A stretch of DNA of 64,000 nucleotides, from contig NZ_JOID01000001.1 in the NCBI RefSeq assembly GCF_000719865.1, positions 62,001 through 126,000 of the forward strand. The letters run 5' to 3'. The notes beneath the pieces are model-generated. The model saw nothing but the letters and a program-made list of their open reading frames with translations. It was not told the origin of the DNA and ran no database searches. Each line of letters opens with the position of its first letter. Position 1 is the stretch's first letter. Both the position numbers and the translations under genes were made by a program. The stretch is from Streptomyces albus subsp. albus. GTDB lineage: Bacteria > Actinomycetota > Actinomycetes > Streptomycetales > Streptomycetaceae. Of the stretch, positions 23,813 through 36,379 are shown piece by piece.

Positions 23813-24379
23813 TCAGCCCGTCACCCGGCCGAGGTACTCACCGGAGCGGGTGTCGACCTTGATCTTCTCGCCGCTGGTGATGAAGAGCGGGACGCCGATC
23901 TCGTAACCCGTCTCCAGCTTGGCGGGCTTGGAGCCGCCGGTGGAGCGGTCGCCCTGCACGCCCGGCTCGGTGTACTCGATCGTCAGCTCGACGGCGGCGG
24001 GCAGCTCGATGTAGAGGGGGCTGCCCTCGTACATCGCCACGACGGCGTCGAAGCCCTCCAGAAGGTAGTTGGCGGCGTCGCCGACCGTCTCCGGGGAGAT
24101 GTAGATCTGGTCGAAGGTCTCCGAGTCCATGAAGACGAAGTCGTCGCCGTCCTTGTACGAGAACTGCATCCCGCGCTTGTCGACGCTGGCCGTCTCGACC
24201 TTCACGCCGGCGTTGAAGGTCTTGTCGACCGTCTTGCCGGAGAGCACGTTCTTCAGCTTGGTGCGGACGAAGGCGGGGCCCTTGCCGGGCTTGACGTGCT
24301 GGAACTCGACGACGGACCAGAGCTGGCCGCCGTCGAGCTTGAGCACCATGCCGTTCTTGAGGTCGTTCGTGGATGCCAC
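23813..24379 (-). CDS. efp: Translation elongation factor P
   Basis: 188 residues from GTG 24379 ([20 protein letters not shown]). Rescues ribosomes stalled at polyproline, relevant here because several neighbouring proteins are extremely proline-rich. Domain I carries the modification loop [15 protein letters not shown], with K32-equivalent after PGKG. Domains II-III end with [21 protein letters not shown] (split: [19 protein letters not shown]) and GEYLGRV. AGGAG precedes the start. No dedicated modification enzyme gene is seen nearby. Confidence 0.97.
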   Translation of the reverse strand: MASTNDLKNGMVLKLDGGQLWSVVEFQHVKPGKGPAFVRTKLKNVLSGKTVDKTFNAGVKVETASVDKRGMQFSYKDGDDFVFMDSETFDQIYISPETVGDAANYLLEGFDAVVAMYEGSPLYIELPAAVELTIEYTEPGVQGDRSTGGSKPAKLETGYEIGVPLFITSGEKIKVDTRSGEYLGRVTG

Positions 24380-24485
24380 GGTTGAGGTGTCTCCTGGACT
24401 GAAGCTGATGGAACCAAGGGCGTTGCGCAGGCTACAGCGGCCACGGCACCGACGGCGAATACGAACGCGCGGCCGCCGGGCACGA

Positions 24486-25610
24486 CTACAGGGCGAGCAG
24501 TTCCTTGGTCGTGATGGTGAGTAGCTCAGGTCCGCCGTCCGCCTCGGGACGGACGACGAGCGTGTCGTCGATCCGGACACCGCCCCGGCCCGGGAGCTGG
24601 ACCCCCGGTCCGACGGTGACCGGCACACAAGCGTCCAGTTTACCCATGGCGGCCGGGGACAGCTCGGGGTCCTCGTGGATTTCCAGCCCCACCCCGTGCC
24701 CCGTCCACCGCGGCTGCCCGCCGCCGTACCCGGCCGCGTCCAGGATCTGCCGGGCCGCCCGGTCCACCTCGCGGTACTCCACGGTGGGCGCCAGGGCCTC
24801 CCGCCCCGCCCGCTGCGCCGCGAAGACCACCTCGTACAGCTCGATCTGCCAGCGGGCCGGCGAGGTGCCGATGACGAAGGTGCGCCCCAGCTCGCAGTGG
24901 TAGCCGCGGTATTCGGCGCCCAGGCAGACGCTGAGGAAGTCGCCCTCCTCCACCCGCCGGTCCGACGGGGAATGGCCGGGAACACCGGAGTTGGGGCCGG
25001 TGCCGACCGAGGTGGGGAAGGCAGGCCCGTCCGCGCCGTGGTCGACGAGGCGGCGCTCCAGTTCCAGCGCCAGATGGCGTTCGGTGCGGCCGACGAGGAT
25101 CGACTCCAGCAGTTCGCCCAGGGCCTGGTCGGCGATCTCCGACGCGATCCGCAGGCAGGCGATCTCCTCCTCGTCCTTCACCAGCCGCTGCTGCTCGACG
25201 GCGCGGGCGAGGTCGGTGAGGCGCACGTGCGGGGCGGCCGCGCCGAGGGCACGGTGCCGGGTGACGGAGAGGTCGTGCTCCTCGACGGCCAGCAGTTCCG
25301 CGCCCGCCGAGGCGGCGAGGCCGGCGGCGGCCGCGGCGGAGTCCGCGGTGCCCGCGGGCAGCACCCGCACCCGCAGGTCGCCGGCCACCTGCCCCTCGGC
25401 GAGGTCCCCGGCCGGCGGGCGCGGGCAGAGGAGGACGTCGCCGACCGGGCCGCCCGGGCCGCCGGGCCCCAGCAGCAGGGCGGCGCCGGCCGGAGCCGCG
25501 CCGGCGAGATAGCGGATGTTGGCGGGGCGCGAGACGAGGACGCCGGCCTCACCGGCCGGCGCGCACCGGTCGCGCAGCTGCGAGCGGCGGGCCGCGTGCA
25601 CCTCTGACAT
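24486..25610 (-). CDS. M24-family (Xaa-Pro aminopeptidase-like) protein with degenerate metal site
   Basis: 374 residues with the creatinase N-domain (~1-140) and pita-bread M24 domain (~145-374), often annotated pepQ in Streptomyces. Of the five canonical metal ligands (Asp, Asp, His, Glu, Glu) only the His is clearly kept (H305 in TGHGVG). The first Asp is C229 in SVCLG, the second is E240 in YHCELGRT, the VEPG Glu is G334 in TVGPGV, and the last Glu is D348 in VRIDDT. A dinuclear peptidase of normal mechanism is therefore doubtful. It sits 106 nt upstream of efp, as in other streptomycetes, hinting at a link with EF-P or proline peptides. Confidence 0.85.
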   Translation of the reverse strand: MSEVHAARRSQLRDRCAPAGEAGVLVSRPANIRYLAGAAPAGAALLLGPGGPGGPVGDVLLCPRPPAGDLAEGQVAGDLRVRVLPAGTADSAAAAAGLAASAGAELLAVEEHDLSVTRHRALGAAAPHVRLTDLARAVEQQRLVKDEEEIACLRIASEIADQALGELLESILVGRTERHLALELERRLVDHGADGPAFPTSVGTGPNSGVPGHSPSDRRVEEGDFLSVCLGAEYRGYHCELGRTFVIGTSPARWQIELYEVVFAAQRAGREALAPTVEYREVDRAARQILDAAGYGGGQPRWTGHGVGLEIHEDPELSPAAMGKLDACVPVTVGPGVQLPGRGGVRIDDTLVVRPEADGGPELLTITTKELLAL

Positions 25611-25690
25611 GTTCCGACCTTATGAGCGCGTTCCCGGCCCGGCCCCCCGAACGCGTCCGGACGGGGGGGTCGCGGGCGGGGCGCGGGGCG

Positions 25691-26707
25691 TCAGAACTGC
25701 GGGGGGCTGGCCAGGCTGCGGCTGATGGCGTCGTCCAGGGCGCGGGCCGTGGTGGCCACGTCGTACTGCGAGTTGTCGATGATCGGCAGCCCGGAGCCGT
25801 ACCAGCCGGCCATCCGGCCGTGGATGCGGGCGACCTCCTCGTCGGTCAGCCGGCGGGTGCCGCTGCGCGCGGCGTTCCGCTCCAGGACGATCTCCAGCCC
25901 GGGCAGCAGCACCACGGGCACCAGCCCCGGCCCGACATGGCGCTTCCAGCCGCCGAGGCCGATCGCGGGCCGGTCGGGGAAGACGGCGTCGTCGAGGATG
26001 CAGGAGATGCCGTTGGCCAGGAAGTTGCGGGCCGCGAAGCCGCAGGTGCGGCGGGCCAGCCGGTACTGCGCCTCGGAGTGGTCGTTCCAGCCGGAGCGCG
26101 GGTCGGCGAAGCCGGAGCGGACCCACTCGCGGACGTCGTCCAGGCTGATGTGGGCGGTCGGCACCCGCCGGTTGTCCGCCCAGTGCCGCGCGACCGTCGT
26201 CTTGCCCGCGCCGGCCGGTCCTATCAGCAGCACCGCCACGGCGGCGTGGGCCGCGTCGGGTGCGGCCGTGCCCGGCCCGCCGCCGGGCGCGGGGACGGGC
26301 GCCCCGGCGGGCAGCCGCAGATGCCCGGTGGCGTCGCCGGACGGCGGCGGGGCGTGGTGCCCCTGCTGCCCCGGAGCGCCGTGCGGGCCGGTGGGCGGGG
26401 CCGGGTGCGGCGGCGGGCCGGCCGGCCGCGGATACGGCGGGGCGGGCGGGGCGGGCTGCCGGTGCGGCGGGCCCGGGTGCGGTTGCTGAGGCGGCTGGTG
26501 CGGCTGCGGCTGGTGCGGGCCCGGCGGGGCGTGCGGCGGCCGGTGGCCCGGCGGCACCGGTCCGGGCGGGCCCGGCGGCACCGGGGGCCCGCCGTGCGGC
26601 GCCGGGCCGCGCTGGTGCCCCGGATGGCCCTGCGGGCCCCCCTGTGCCCAGGAGGGGTGGGCGGGGCCGTGGGGTGGCGGCAGCGGAGCCCCCGTCGCGT
26701 GCTGCAT
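25691..26707 (-). CDS. Proline-rich P-loop NTPase/kinase-like protein
   Basis: 338 residues from ATG 26707. The N-terminal ~145 residues are a Pro/His/Gly/Gln-rich disordered tail. A zeta-toxin/AAA_33-like P-loop kinase domain follows: Walker A GPAGAGKTT at 163-171, ISLDDVREWVRSGFADP as the switch/Walker-B-like stretch, then RTCGFAARNFLANGISCILDD, and RNAARSGTRRLTDEEVARIHG as the lid. It may phosphorylate a small molecule or act in stress signalling; the substrate is not evident. It follows aroQ on the same strand by 128 nt. EF-P should be needed for its many Pro runs. Confidence 0.8.
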   Translation of the reverse strand: MQHATGAPLPPPHGPAHPSWAQGGPQGHPGHQRGPAPHGGPPVPPGPPGPVPPGHRPPHAPPGPHQPQPHQPPQQPHPGPPHRQPAPPAPPYPRPAGPPPHPAPPTGPHGAPGQQGHHAPPPSGDATGHLRLPAGAPVPAPGGGPGTAAPDAAHAAVAVLLIGPAGAGKTTVARHWADNRRVPTAHISLDDVREWVRSGFADPRSGWNDHSEAQYRLARRTCGFAARNFLANGISCILDDAVFPDRPAIGLGGWKRHVGPGLVPVVLLPGLEIVLERNAARSGTRRLTDEEVARIHGRMAGWYGSGLPIIDNSQYDVATTARALDDAISRSLASPPQF

Positions 26708-26835
26708 CCGCTGAGTCTCCGTCTCGTGCGGGCGGACTGGCCGGTGTTCGAAGCGTCCGTGCGAACGAACGCCACCGAACGGTACCGTCCCCGGCCGTAT
26801 CCGCAGAACGGCCGGGGACGGCGGAACGTGCCCGG

Positions 26836-28938
<2,103 letters not shown>

Positions 28939-28942
<4 letters not shown>

Positions 28943-30123
28943 CGGATGGCCAGGGCGTCGAGGAAGGCGCGGACGTTGCGCCGGGTCTCGGGGACGCTGT
29001 CGCCGCCGAACTTCTCCGCCACCGCGTCCGCGAGGACGAGCGCGACCATGGCCTCGGCCACGATGCCCGCCGCGGGCACGGCGCAGACGTCGGAGCGCTG
29101 GTGGTGGGCCCTGGTGGCCTCGCCGGTGGCGACGTCCACGGTGGCCAGAGCGCGCGGCACGGTCGCGATGGGCTTCATCGCGGCCCGCACGCGCAGCAGT
29201 TCGCCGGTGGAGAGCCCGCCCTCGGTGCCGCCTGCGCGGCCGGAGGTGCGGCGGATGCCCTCCTCGGTGGAGACGATCTCGTCATGGGCCTGCGAGCCGG
29301 GCACCCGGGCCAGGTCGAAGCCGTCGCCGACCTCCACGCCCTTGATGGCCTGAATGCCCATCAGGGCTCCGGCGAGGCGGGCGTCCAGCCGGCGGTCCCA
29401 GTGGACGTGCGAGCCCAGGCCGACCGGGACGCCGTAGGCCAGTACCTCGACCACGCCGCCGAGGGTGTCGCCGTCCTTGTGCGCCTGGTCGATCTCGGCG
29501 ACCATCGCCTCGCTCGCCTCCGGGTCGAGGCAGCGCACCGGGTCGGCGTCCAGCCGCTCCACGTCGGAGGGCTTGGGCAGCACGCCGTACGGGGCCTTGG
29601 CGGCGGCCAGTTCGACCACGTGGGAGACGATCTCGATGCCGGCCGTCTCCTTGAGGTAGGAGCGGGCGACGGCGCCGAGCGCCACGCGGGCGGCGGTCTC
29701 CCGGGCGGAGGCGCGCTCCAGGATCGGCCGGGCCTCGTCGAAGCCGTACTTCTGCATGCCCGCGAGGTCGGCGTGGCCGGGGCGGGGGCGGGTCAGCGGG
29801 GCGTTGCGGGCCAGTTCGGCGAGGACGGCCGGGTCCACCGGGTCGGCGGCCATGACCTGCTCCCACTTGGGCCACTCGGTGTTGCCCACCATGATCGCGA
29901 CCGGGGAGCCGAGGGTCAGGCCGTGCCGGACGCCTCCGAGGAAGGTGACCTCGTCCCGCTCGAACTTCATCCGGGCGCCCCGGCCGTAGCCGAGCCGCCG
30001 CCGGGCCAGGGCGTCCGCCACCATGTCCGTGGTGACGGGCACGCCCGCGGGCAGCCCTTCCAGCGTCGCGACCAGTGCGGGGCCGTGCGACTCCCCCGCG
30101 GTCAGCCAGCGCAACCTGCTCAA
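28939..30123 (-). CDS. aroC: Chorismate synthase
   Basis: 394 residues. Final common aromatic step; needs reduced FMN. Signatures: [77 protein letters not shown]-terminus. The first codon is TTG (30123), with GAGGAG upstream, giving [14 protein letters not shown]; this is the only start that fits the family N-terminus. It is 163 nt from aroE and overlaps aroK. Confidence 0.97.
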
Positions 30124-30286
30124 CGGTGCTCCTCATGCTCGCGCCCTGGTGTGTGCGGCGGCACGGCCGGGTGCGCGGCCCCGGCCCGCCGCCGTCGATC
30201 CTGCCATGCCGGGGGCCGGTGACCGGGCGCCGGTCCGCCAAACGGACAGCCGTATCAGCTCGTGGTACGGGGAGCGGGTGACGCGG

Positions 30287-31186
30287 TCAGCCCGCGGCGG
30301 GCGCGGAGCCGCTGGTCCGGGCGGCGAGGACGGCCTCTCCGGCGGCGCGCATGGCCGCCAGCGGCGCCGGGGCCCGGCCCGTCATCAGCTCCACCTGGAG
30401 CACCGCCTGGTGGACGAGCAGGTCGAGACCGCCGACGACGGCGCCGCCGCGCGCGGACCAGGCCGCGGCGAGCCGGGTCGGCCACGGCTCGTAGAGCACG
30501 TCGAACAGGGTGCCGGGGTGTTCCGGCACGGCCCCGGCGAGATGGTCGGTGGCGCCGGCCGGGGTGGTGGCGACGACCAGCGGGGCGTCGAACGCCTCGG
30601 CGGCGGCGTCCCAGTCCGCGGTGGTCACGGGCACCCCCAGCCGCTCGCCCCAGCCACGCATCTCGGCCGCCCGGCTCTCGCTGCGGACGTACGCCGTGAC
30701 CTCGCCGGAGCAGATCCGGGAGAGCGCGGCGAGGGCGGAGGAGGCCGTGGCTCCGGCGCCGAGGATCGCGGCCCGCCCGACCCGTTCGACACCGCGCTCG
30801 CGGAGGGCGGCGACGATGCCGGGGATGTCGGTGTTCTCGCCGGTGCGGCGGCCGTCGCCGGTGAACACCACGGTGTTGACGGTCTCCACCGAGGCGGCCG
30901 TGTCGCTGATCCCGTCCAGCAGCGGGATCACCGCGCGCTTGAGCGGCATGGTCAGCGACAGGCCCGCCCAGGAGGCGTCCACGCCGCCGAGGAAGTCCGG
31001 CAGTGCGGCCTCGTCCACCTCGAAGCGGTCGTAGCGCCAGCCGTCCAGGCCGAGGGCGGCGTAGGCGGCGCGGTGCAGCACCGGGGAGAGCGAGTGCTCG
31101 ATGGGCTTGCCCAGGACGGCGGCGCGGCGTGCGCCCGGGGCGGCGCCTTCCGCCGTGTCCGCCGGCGGGGTCGTCGCTGCGCTCAT
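30287..31186 (-). CDS. aroE: Shikimate dehydrogenase
   Basis: 299 residues from ATG 31186, 2 nt after the mltG stop. Reduces 3-dehydroshikimate with NADPH. Substrate site GKPIEHSLSPVLHRAAY and LSLTMPLKRAVIPLLD with the catalytic lysine; NTDIPGI aspartate; nucleotide-binding ILGAGATASSALAAL, where the usual GAGGAARA is GAGATASSA. It ends with GGLDLLVHQAVLQVELMTG (as DLLVHQAVLQVELMTG). Grouped with aroC-aroK-aroB-aroQ downstream. Confidence 0.95.
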   Translation of the reverse strand: MSAATTPPADTAEGAAPGARRAAVLGKPIEHSLSPVLHRAAYAALGLDGWRYDRFEVDEAALPDFLGGVDASWAGLSLTMPLKRAVIPLLDGISDTAASVETVNTVVFTGDGRRTGENTDIPGIVAALRERGVERVGRAAILGAGATASSALAALSRICSGEVTAYVRSESRAAEMRGWGERLGVPVTTADWDAAAEAFDAPLVVATTPAGATDHLAGAVPEHPGTLFDVLYEPWPTRLAAAWSARGGAVVGGLDLLVHQAVLQVELMTGRAPAPLAAMRAAGEAVLAARTSGSAPAAG

Positions 31187-31188
31187 CC

Positions 31189-33087
31189 TCAGCCCTTGTT
31201 CTTCTGGTTCGCGTTGAACTCCTCCACGAGTTTCTCGTGCTCCTCGTGGGTCTCCGCGAACTTGGTGTTCTCCCCGTCGACGCCGACGAAGTAGTACCAG
31301 TCGCCGGGCTCGGGGTCGATCGCGGCCCGCAGCGCCTCGGCGCCCGGGTTGCCGATGGGGCCGGGCGGGAGGCCGCGGTAGAAGTAGGTGTTGTACGGGT
31401 GATCGGTGGTGCGGATCTCCTTGATCCCGATGTTGATCTCGCTCTGGCCCTTCAGATAGTTGAAGGCCGAGTCGAATTCGATCTTCCCGTAGGTCTCGGT
31501 GTTGCCGGGGTCGAGGCGGTTGTAGACGACCCGGGCCATCTTGCTGAAGTCGTCGCTGGTCTTGCCCTCGGCCTGGACGAGACTGGCGACGGTGACGAGC
31601 TGGAGCGGCGAATCGAGTTCCAGCTTCTCGGCGTTGGCCTCGACATCGAGCTTCTCGTACTCGGCCGCGGCACGGGCGACCATCTTCTTCAGGACGTCCT
31701 CGGGCTTGGCGTCGTCGCCCACGTCGTAGCGCGCCGGATAGAGGAACCCTTCCAGCGGGTCCATTATCTTCTCGTTGTCGTCGGCCCAGTCCGGCAGCCC
31801 CAGCTTCGCGGCCTGCTTCTCCGCCACCTTCTCCGTGGTACCGGCCTTCAGTTCGAGCCGCTTGTCGATGGTCGCGTAGACCTGCTCGTTGCGCATGCCC
31901 TCGGGGATGATGAGCGCGTTGCGGCTCTCCGGGGAGAGCATCCACTCGACGGCCGCGTCGCCCGACATCTCCTTCTTCATGGCGTAGACGCCGGGCTGGA
32001 TGGAGAGGCCCTTGGGGTTCCCCTCCGCGGCGTCGACGAACGCCTGGGCGCTCTTGACCACACCGGCGCTCTTGAGGAGCCGGCCCATCTCACCGGTGCC
32101 GGCGCCCTGCGGGATCTCGACCTGGACGGAGCCGGAGCCCTCGCCGGCGAAGTCCGGGGCCGGGCCGAAGTGGGTCTGGTAGAAGTCGTACGCGAACCAG
32201 CCGCCCGCCGCGACACCGCCGCCGAGCACGACGGCGACGAAGAGACAGGCCACGCCGCTGCGGCGCTTCTTGGGCCGTCCGCCGCGGCGGCCGTCGCCAC
32301 CGTCCTCGTCGTCGTATCCGTCGTCATGGCCGTCGTCGTGGCCGCCGGGCTCGTCGTAGCCGTCGCCGCGCCGGGCGGAGCGGTCATCGCGGCCGGCCGC
32401 ACGGCCCCGGCGGCGGCCGGGGGCGCTGTCCGGCTCGTCCTCGAAGAAGGCGTGCCCGGGGCCGTCGTCTTCCTGCTGCCAGCCGTCGCCCGCGTGCTGC
32501 TCCTGCGGGGCGGGCCGGTACCGCGGCTGCGGGCCGGTTCCGGTGTCCGGGTGCCGGCGGCCCTGCTCCGGGTGCTCCTGCGGGTGGCCGCCGCCGTACG
32601 GCTGGGGGCCGCCGGGGCCCGGCCGCGGGGGCTGCTGCGGGTACGGGTTGCCGTACGGATCGGTGGGCTGCTGCCCGTACGGGCCGCCGTGCCCCTGCCC
32701 GCCCGCGGGGTAGCCGCCCTGACCGGTGTCCTGCGGGCCGCCGTCCCAGCCGTACTGCTGTCCGCCCTGCTGGGGGTGGGGGTACCCCTGCTGCTGCGGA
32801 TAGCCGTGCTGCTGTCCCCCCTGCTGGGGATAACCCTGCTGCTGCCCGCCCTGCTGCGGGTAGCCCTGCTGGGGAGGGCCCTGGTCCGGGTACGGCTGCC
32901 CCGGGTACGGCGCGCCCTGTGCGTCCCACTGGGGCTGCTGCTGGTACTGCCCGGAGTACTGCTGCGGCTGCTCTCCGTAAGACGACTGGCCGTCCGCCGT
33001 CTGCTGCCCGTCCCAGCCCCGGTCCCCGTAGAGCGGGTCCTCGGGATGCCACGGTTCGGAACCTCGGCCCCGGCCATACTCAGTCAT
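31189..33087 (-). CDS. mltG: Endolytic murein transglycosylase MltG with long Q/G/P/Y-rich cytoplasmic tail
   Basis: 632 residues. Cleaves nascent peptidoglycan at the membrane. The N-terminal ~270 residues are cytoplasmic and low complexity, first GYPQQGGQQ-like repeats (~75-110), then Asp/Gly/Arg-rich. A single transmembrane helix lies at ~277-299 (SGVACLFVAVVLGGGVAAGG). The YceG domain follows, with the catalytic Glu in SLVQAEGKTSDDFSKMARV (E507) and SEINIGIKEIRTTDHPYNTY (as INIGIKEIRTTDHPYNTY). ATG 33087 is used rather than an ATG 18 nt upstream. ruvX lies upstream on the same strand by 129 nt and aroE directly downstream. Confidence 0.95.
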   Translation of the reverse strand: MTEYGRGRGSEPWHPEDPLYGDRGWDGQQTADGQSSYGEQPQQYSGQYQQQPQWDAQGAPYPGQPYPDQGPPQQGYPQQGGQQQGYPQQGGQQHGYPQQQGYPHPQQGGQQYGWDGGPQDTGQGGYPAGGQGHGGPYGQQPTDPYGNPYPQQPPRPGPGGPQPYGGGHPQEHPEQGRRHPDTGTGPQPRYRPAPQEQHAGDGWQQEDDGPGHAFFEDEPDSAPGRRRGRAAGRDDRSARRGDGYDEPGGHDDGHDDGYDDEDGGDGRRGGRPKKRRSGVACLFVAVVLGGGVAAGGWFAYDFYQTHFGPAPDFAGEGSGSVQVEIPQGAGTGEMGRLLKSAGVVKSAQAFVDAAEGNPKGLSIQPGVYAMKKEMSGDAAVEWMLSPESRNALIIPEGMRNEQVYATIDKRLELKAGTTEKVAEKQAAKLGLPDWADDNEKIMDPLEGFLYPARYDVGDDAKPEDVLKKMVARAAAEYEKLDVEANAEKLELDSPLQLVTVASLVQAEGKTSDDFSKMARVVYNRLDPGNTETYGKIEFDSAFNYLKGQSEINIGIKEIRTTDHPYNTYFYRGLPPGPIGNPGAEALRAAIDPEPGDWYYFVGVDGENTKFAETHEEHEKLVEEFNANQKNKG

Positions 33088-33179
33088 GGATCTCCTGGCC
33101 CACACAAGGCGGCTCCCGGTGCGCGCGTGGGGAGCGCAGTGGGCCGGTCCGCCTCATTCCGCTTGTATGCGACGGTGTT

Positions 33180-33220
33180 CTGATCGCACTTTCGCGCGAA
33201 CGTTACCGTATCGCGATCAG
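33180..33220. repeat. Inverted repeat over the ruvX stop codon
   Basis: 8-nt arms CTGATCGC (33180-33187) and GCGATCAG (33213-33220) enclose the perfect palindrome TTCGCGCGAA (33191-33200). It spans the ruvX stop and the start of the 129-nt gap before mltG. It could attenuate transcription or mark an mltG promoter/operator. Confidence 0.4.
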
Positions 33221-33702
33221 GTGAGCAGTTCGACGGTCTCACCCGGGGGAGCGCCCGACAGCCGCTCGGCCTCCAGCGCGTTCTGCAGGATGACCACGGC
33301 CGCCGCCTGGTCCACCACCGAGCGTCCCTTGCGGGAGTTCACACCGGAGGCCCGCAGGCTCTGTGCCGCCGTGATCGTACTCATCCGCTCGTCGACCAGG
33401 CGCACCGGGACCGGCCGGACGGCCTCGGCGAGCTGCCGGGCGAACGCCCTGACCTTGGCCGCGGCCGGGCCCTCCGTCCCCTTCAGGGAACGCGGCAGCC
33501 CGACCACGACCTCGATCGGTTCGTACTCGGCGACGATCGCCGCCAGCCGCCGGCGGGCCGCCGGGGCGTCGCGCCCCGGCACGGTCTCCACCGGGGTGGC
33601 GAGGATCCCGTCGGGGTCGCACGAGGCGACCCCGATCCGGGCGTCCCCGACGTCGACGGCGATTCTCCGCCCGCGCCGGAGCGCCCGGCTCTCCTCCGTC
33701 AT
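33217..33702 (-). CDS. ruvX: Holliday-junction-resolvase-like protein (YqgF/RuvX)
   Basis: 161 residues, RNase H fold. The family acts in 16S rRNA 5' end maturation and/or junction resolution. Catalytic acidic residues are expected in RRIAVDVGDARIGVA (first Asp) and VVGLPRSLKGTEGP; VRLVDERMSTITAAQ and KGRSVVDQAAAVVILQNAL (as SVVDQAAAVVILQNAL) complete the signature. It starts 4 nt after the alaS stop, the common alaS-ruvX-mltG order. Confidence 0.94.
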   Translation of the reverse strand: MTEESRALRRGRRIAVDVGDARIGVASCDPDGILATPVETVPGRDAPAARRRLAAIVAEYEPIEVVVGLPRSLKGTEGPAAAKVRAFARQLAEAVRPVPVRLVDERMSTITAAQSLRASGVNSRKGRSVVDQAAAVVILQNALEAERLSGAPPGETVELLT

Positions 33703-33706
33703 GCCG

Positions 33707-36379
33707 TCAGGCCGCCTTCTCGGCGACGAGCCGCTCGACGGCGGCCACGGCCTCGTCGATGGCGGCCGGGTTCTGCCCGCCGCCCTGGGCCACGTCGTCC
33801 TTGCCGCCTCCGCCGCCGCCGAGGGTCTTGGCGGCGGTACGCACCAGTTCGCCGGCCTTGATGCCGCGCTCTCGGGCGGCCTCGTTGGTGGCGATCACGG
33901 CCAGCGGGCGGTCCTTGACGACGGTGAACAGCGCCACCACGGCGGGCCGTCCGCCCTGGATCCGGCCGCGCACGTCGAGGACGAGCTTGCGCAGGTCGTC
34001 GGCGCCGGTGCCGTCCGGGACCCGCCCGGCGGCCAAAGCGACGCCCCGGACGTCCTTGGCGCCGGAGGCCAGGCCCGCGGCGGCCTGGAGGACCTTCTCG
34101 GCGCGGAAGCGCTCGATCTCCTTCTCGGCGTCCTTGAGCTTGGCGAGCATCCCGGAGATCTTCTCCGGCAGCTCCTCCGGACGGCCCTTCACCAGCTGCG
34201 TCAGCTGGGAGACGACCGTGTGCTCGCGGGCGAGGAACTGGTAGGCGTCCACGCCGACCAGGGCCTCGACCCGGCGCACGCCGGAGCCGATGGAGGACTC
34301 ACCGAGCAGCTTGACCAGGCCGAGCTGGGCGGTGTTGCGCACGTGGGTGCCGCCGCACAGCTCCTTGGAGAAGTCGCCGATGGTGACCACGCGCACCCGG
34401 TCGCCGTACTTCTCGCCGAACTCGGCGATGGCGCCCTGCCGTTTGGCGTCCTCCATCGACATCACCTCGGCGGTGACGTCGAGTTCGCGCGCCAGCACCT
34501 CGTTGATCTTCTGCTCGACGTCGGTGAGGACCGTGCCGGGAACGGCGGTCGGCGAGCCGAAGTCGAAGCGGAAACGGCCGGGGGCGTTCTCCGATCCGGC
34601 CTGGGCGGCGGTCGGGCCCAGGGCGTCGCGCAGCGCCTGGTGGGTGAGGTGGGTGGCGCTGTGGGCGCGGGCGATGGAGCGGCGGCGGACCACGTCGATC
34701 ACGGCGTGCGCGCCGGCGCCGAGCGTGACCTCACCGACCTGGACGACGCCCTTGTGCACGCTGACGCCCGGCACGGGCTGCTGCACGTCACGCACCTCGA
34801 CGACGGCCCCGGTGTCGAGCCGGATCCGGCCGGTGTCGGCCTGCTGGCCGCCGCCCTCGGCGTAGAAGGGGGTGCGGTCGAGGACGACCTCGACCTCGTC
34901 GCCCTCCTGCGCGGCCGGCGCGGGCACGCCGTCCACGAGCAGACCGACGACGGTCGACTCGCCCTCGGTGTCGGTGTAGCCGGTGAAGACGGTGGCGCCG
35001 GCGCGGTCGGCGACCTCGCGGTAGGAGGAGACGTCGGCGTGGCCGGTCTTCTTGGCGCGGGCGTCGGCCTTGGCGCGCTCCCGCTGCTCCTTCATCAGCC
35101 GGCGGAAGCCCTCCTCGTCCACGGAGAGGCCCTGCTCGGCGGCCATCTCCAGGGTGAGGTCGATCGGGAAGCCCCAGGTGTCGTGGAGCAGGAAGGCCTT
35201 GTCGCCGGGGAGGACGGCCTTTCCGGCGTTCTTGGTCTCGGAGACGGCGGTGTCGAGGATGTTGGTGCCGGCCTTGAGGGTCTTCAGGAAGGCGGCCTCC
35301 TCGGCGAGCGCGACGGTCTCGATGCGCTTGCGGTCGGTGACCAGCTCCGGGTACTGCTCGCCCATGGTCTCGATGACGGTGTCCACGAGTTCGCCGACGA
35401 CCGGCCCCGTGGCGCCGAGCAGCCGCATGTTGCGGATGGCGCGGCGCATGATGCGGCGCAGCACGTAGCCGCGGCCCTCGTTGCCGGGGGTGACGCCGTC
35501 GCCGATGAGCATCACGGAGGTGCGGAGGTGGTCGGCGACCACGCGCAGCGAGACGTCCGAGTCGTGGGCGGCGCCGTAGCGGACGCCGGTGAGCTCGGTG
35601 GCCTTGTCCATGACGACGCGGAGGGTGTCCGTCTCGTACATGTTGCGGACGCCCTGGAGGATCATCGCCAGCCGCTCCATGCCGAGGCCGGTGTCGATGT
35701 TCTTGCTGGGCAGTTCGCCGAGGACCGGGAAGTCCGTCTTGCCCGTGCCCGCGCCGCGCTCGTACTGCATGAAGACCAGGTTCCAGATCTCCACGTAGCG
35801 CTCGTCGTTGACGGCCGGGCCGCCCTCCTCGCCGAACTCCGGGCCGCGGTCGTAGTTGATCTCCGAGCAGGGGCCGCAGGGGCCGGGGACGCCCATGGAC
35901 CAGTAGTTGTGCTCCTTGCCCAGGCGCTGGATGCGCTCGGCGGGCACGCCGACCACCTCGCGCCAGATGCGCTCGGCCTCGTCGTCCTCCTCGTAGACCG
36001 TGATCCAGAGCTTCTCCGGGTCGAGGCCGTAACCGCCGTGCTCGACGGAGCCGGTGAGCAGCTCCCAGGCGAGCTCGATGGCGCCTTCCTTGAAGTAGTC
36101 GCCGAAGGAGAAGTTGCCGCACATCTGGAAGAAGGTGCCGTGCCGGGTGGTCTTGCCGACCTCTTCGATGTCCGGGGTGCGGACGCACTTCTGGACGCTG
36201 GCGGCGCGCGGGAACGGCGGCTTGACCTCACCGAGGAAGTACGGCTTGAAGGGCACCATGCCCGCGGGAACCAGCAGCAGCGTCGGGTCGTCCGCGATCA
36301 GCGACGCCGACGGGACGACGGTGTGCCCCCGCTCCTCGAAGAAGCTCAGCCAGCGGCGGCGGATTTCAGCCGACTCCAT
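33707..36379 (-). CDS. alaS: Alanyl-tRNA synthetase
   Basis: 890 residues, full length. Class II catalytic core at the N-terminus ([51 protein letters not shown]). The editing domain shows [16 protein letters not shown] and the [11 protein letters not shown] zinc/editing motif. The C-Ala domain ends in [21 protein letters not shown] 36379 overlaps the stop of the preceding gene by 1 nt (TGATG). Confidence 0.98.
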   Translation of the reverse strand: MESAEIRRRWLSFFEERGHTVVPSASLIADDPTLLLVPAGMVPFKPYFLGEVKPPFPRAASVQKCVRTPDIEEVGKTTRHGTFFQMCGNFSFGDYFKEGAIELAWELLTGSVEHGGYGLDPEKLWITVYEEDDEAERIWREVVGVPAERIQRLGKEHNYWSMGVPGPCGPCSEINYDRGPEFGEEGGPAVNDERYVEIWNLVFMQYERGAGTGKTDFPVLGELPSKNIDTGLGMERLAMILQGVRNMYETDTLRVVMDKATELTGVRYGAAHDSDVSLRVVADHLRTSVMLIGDGVTPGNEGRGYVLRRIMRRAIRNMRLLGATGPVVGELVDTVIETMGEQYPELVTDRKRIETVALAEEAAFLKTLKAGTNILDTAVSETKNAGKAVLPGDKAFLLHDTWGFPIDLTLEMAAEQGLSVDEEGFRRLMKEQRERAKADARAKKTGHADVSSYREVADRAGATVFTGYTDTEGESTVVGLLVDGVPAPAAQEGDEVEVVLDRTPFYAEGGGQQADTGRIRLDTGAVVEVRDVQQPVPGVSVHKGVVQVGEVTLGAGAHAVIDVVRRRSIARAHSATHLTHQALRDALGPTAAQAGSENAPGRFRFDFGSPTAVPGTVLTDVEQKINEVLARELDVTAEVMSMEDAKRQGAIAEFGEKYGDRVRVVTIGDFSKELCGGTHVRNTAQLGLVKLLGESSIGSGVRRVEALVGVDAYQFLAREHTVVSQLTQLVKGRPEELPEKISGMLAKLKDAEKEIERFRAEKVLQAAAGLASGAKDVRGVALAAGRVPDGTGADDLRKLVLDVRGRIQGGRPAVVALFTVVKDRPLAVIATNEAARERGIKAGELVRTAAKTLGGGGGGKDDVAQGGGQNPAAIDEAVAAVERLVAEKAA

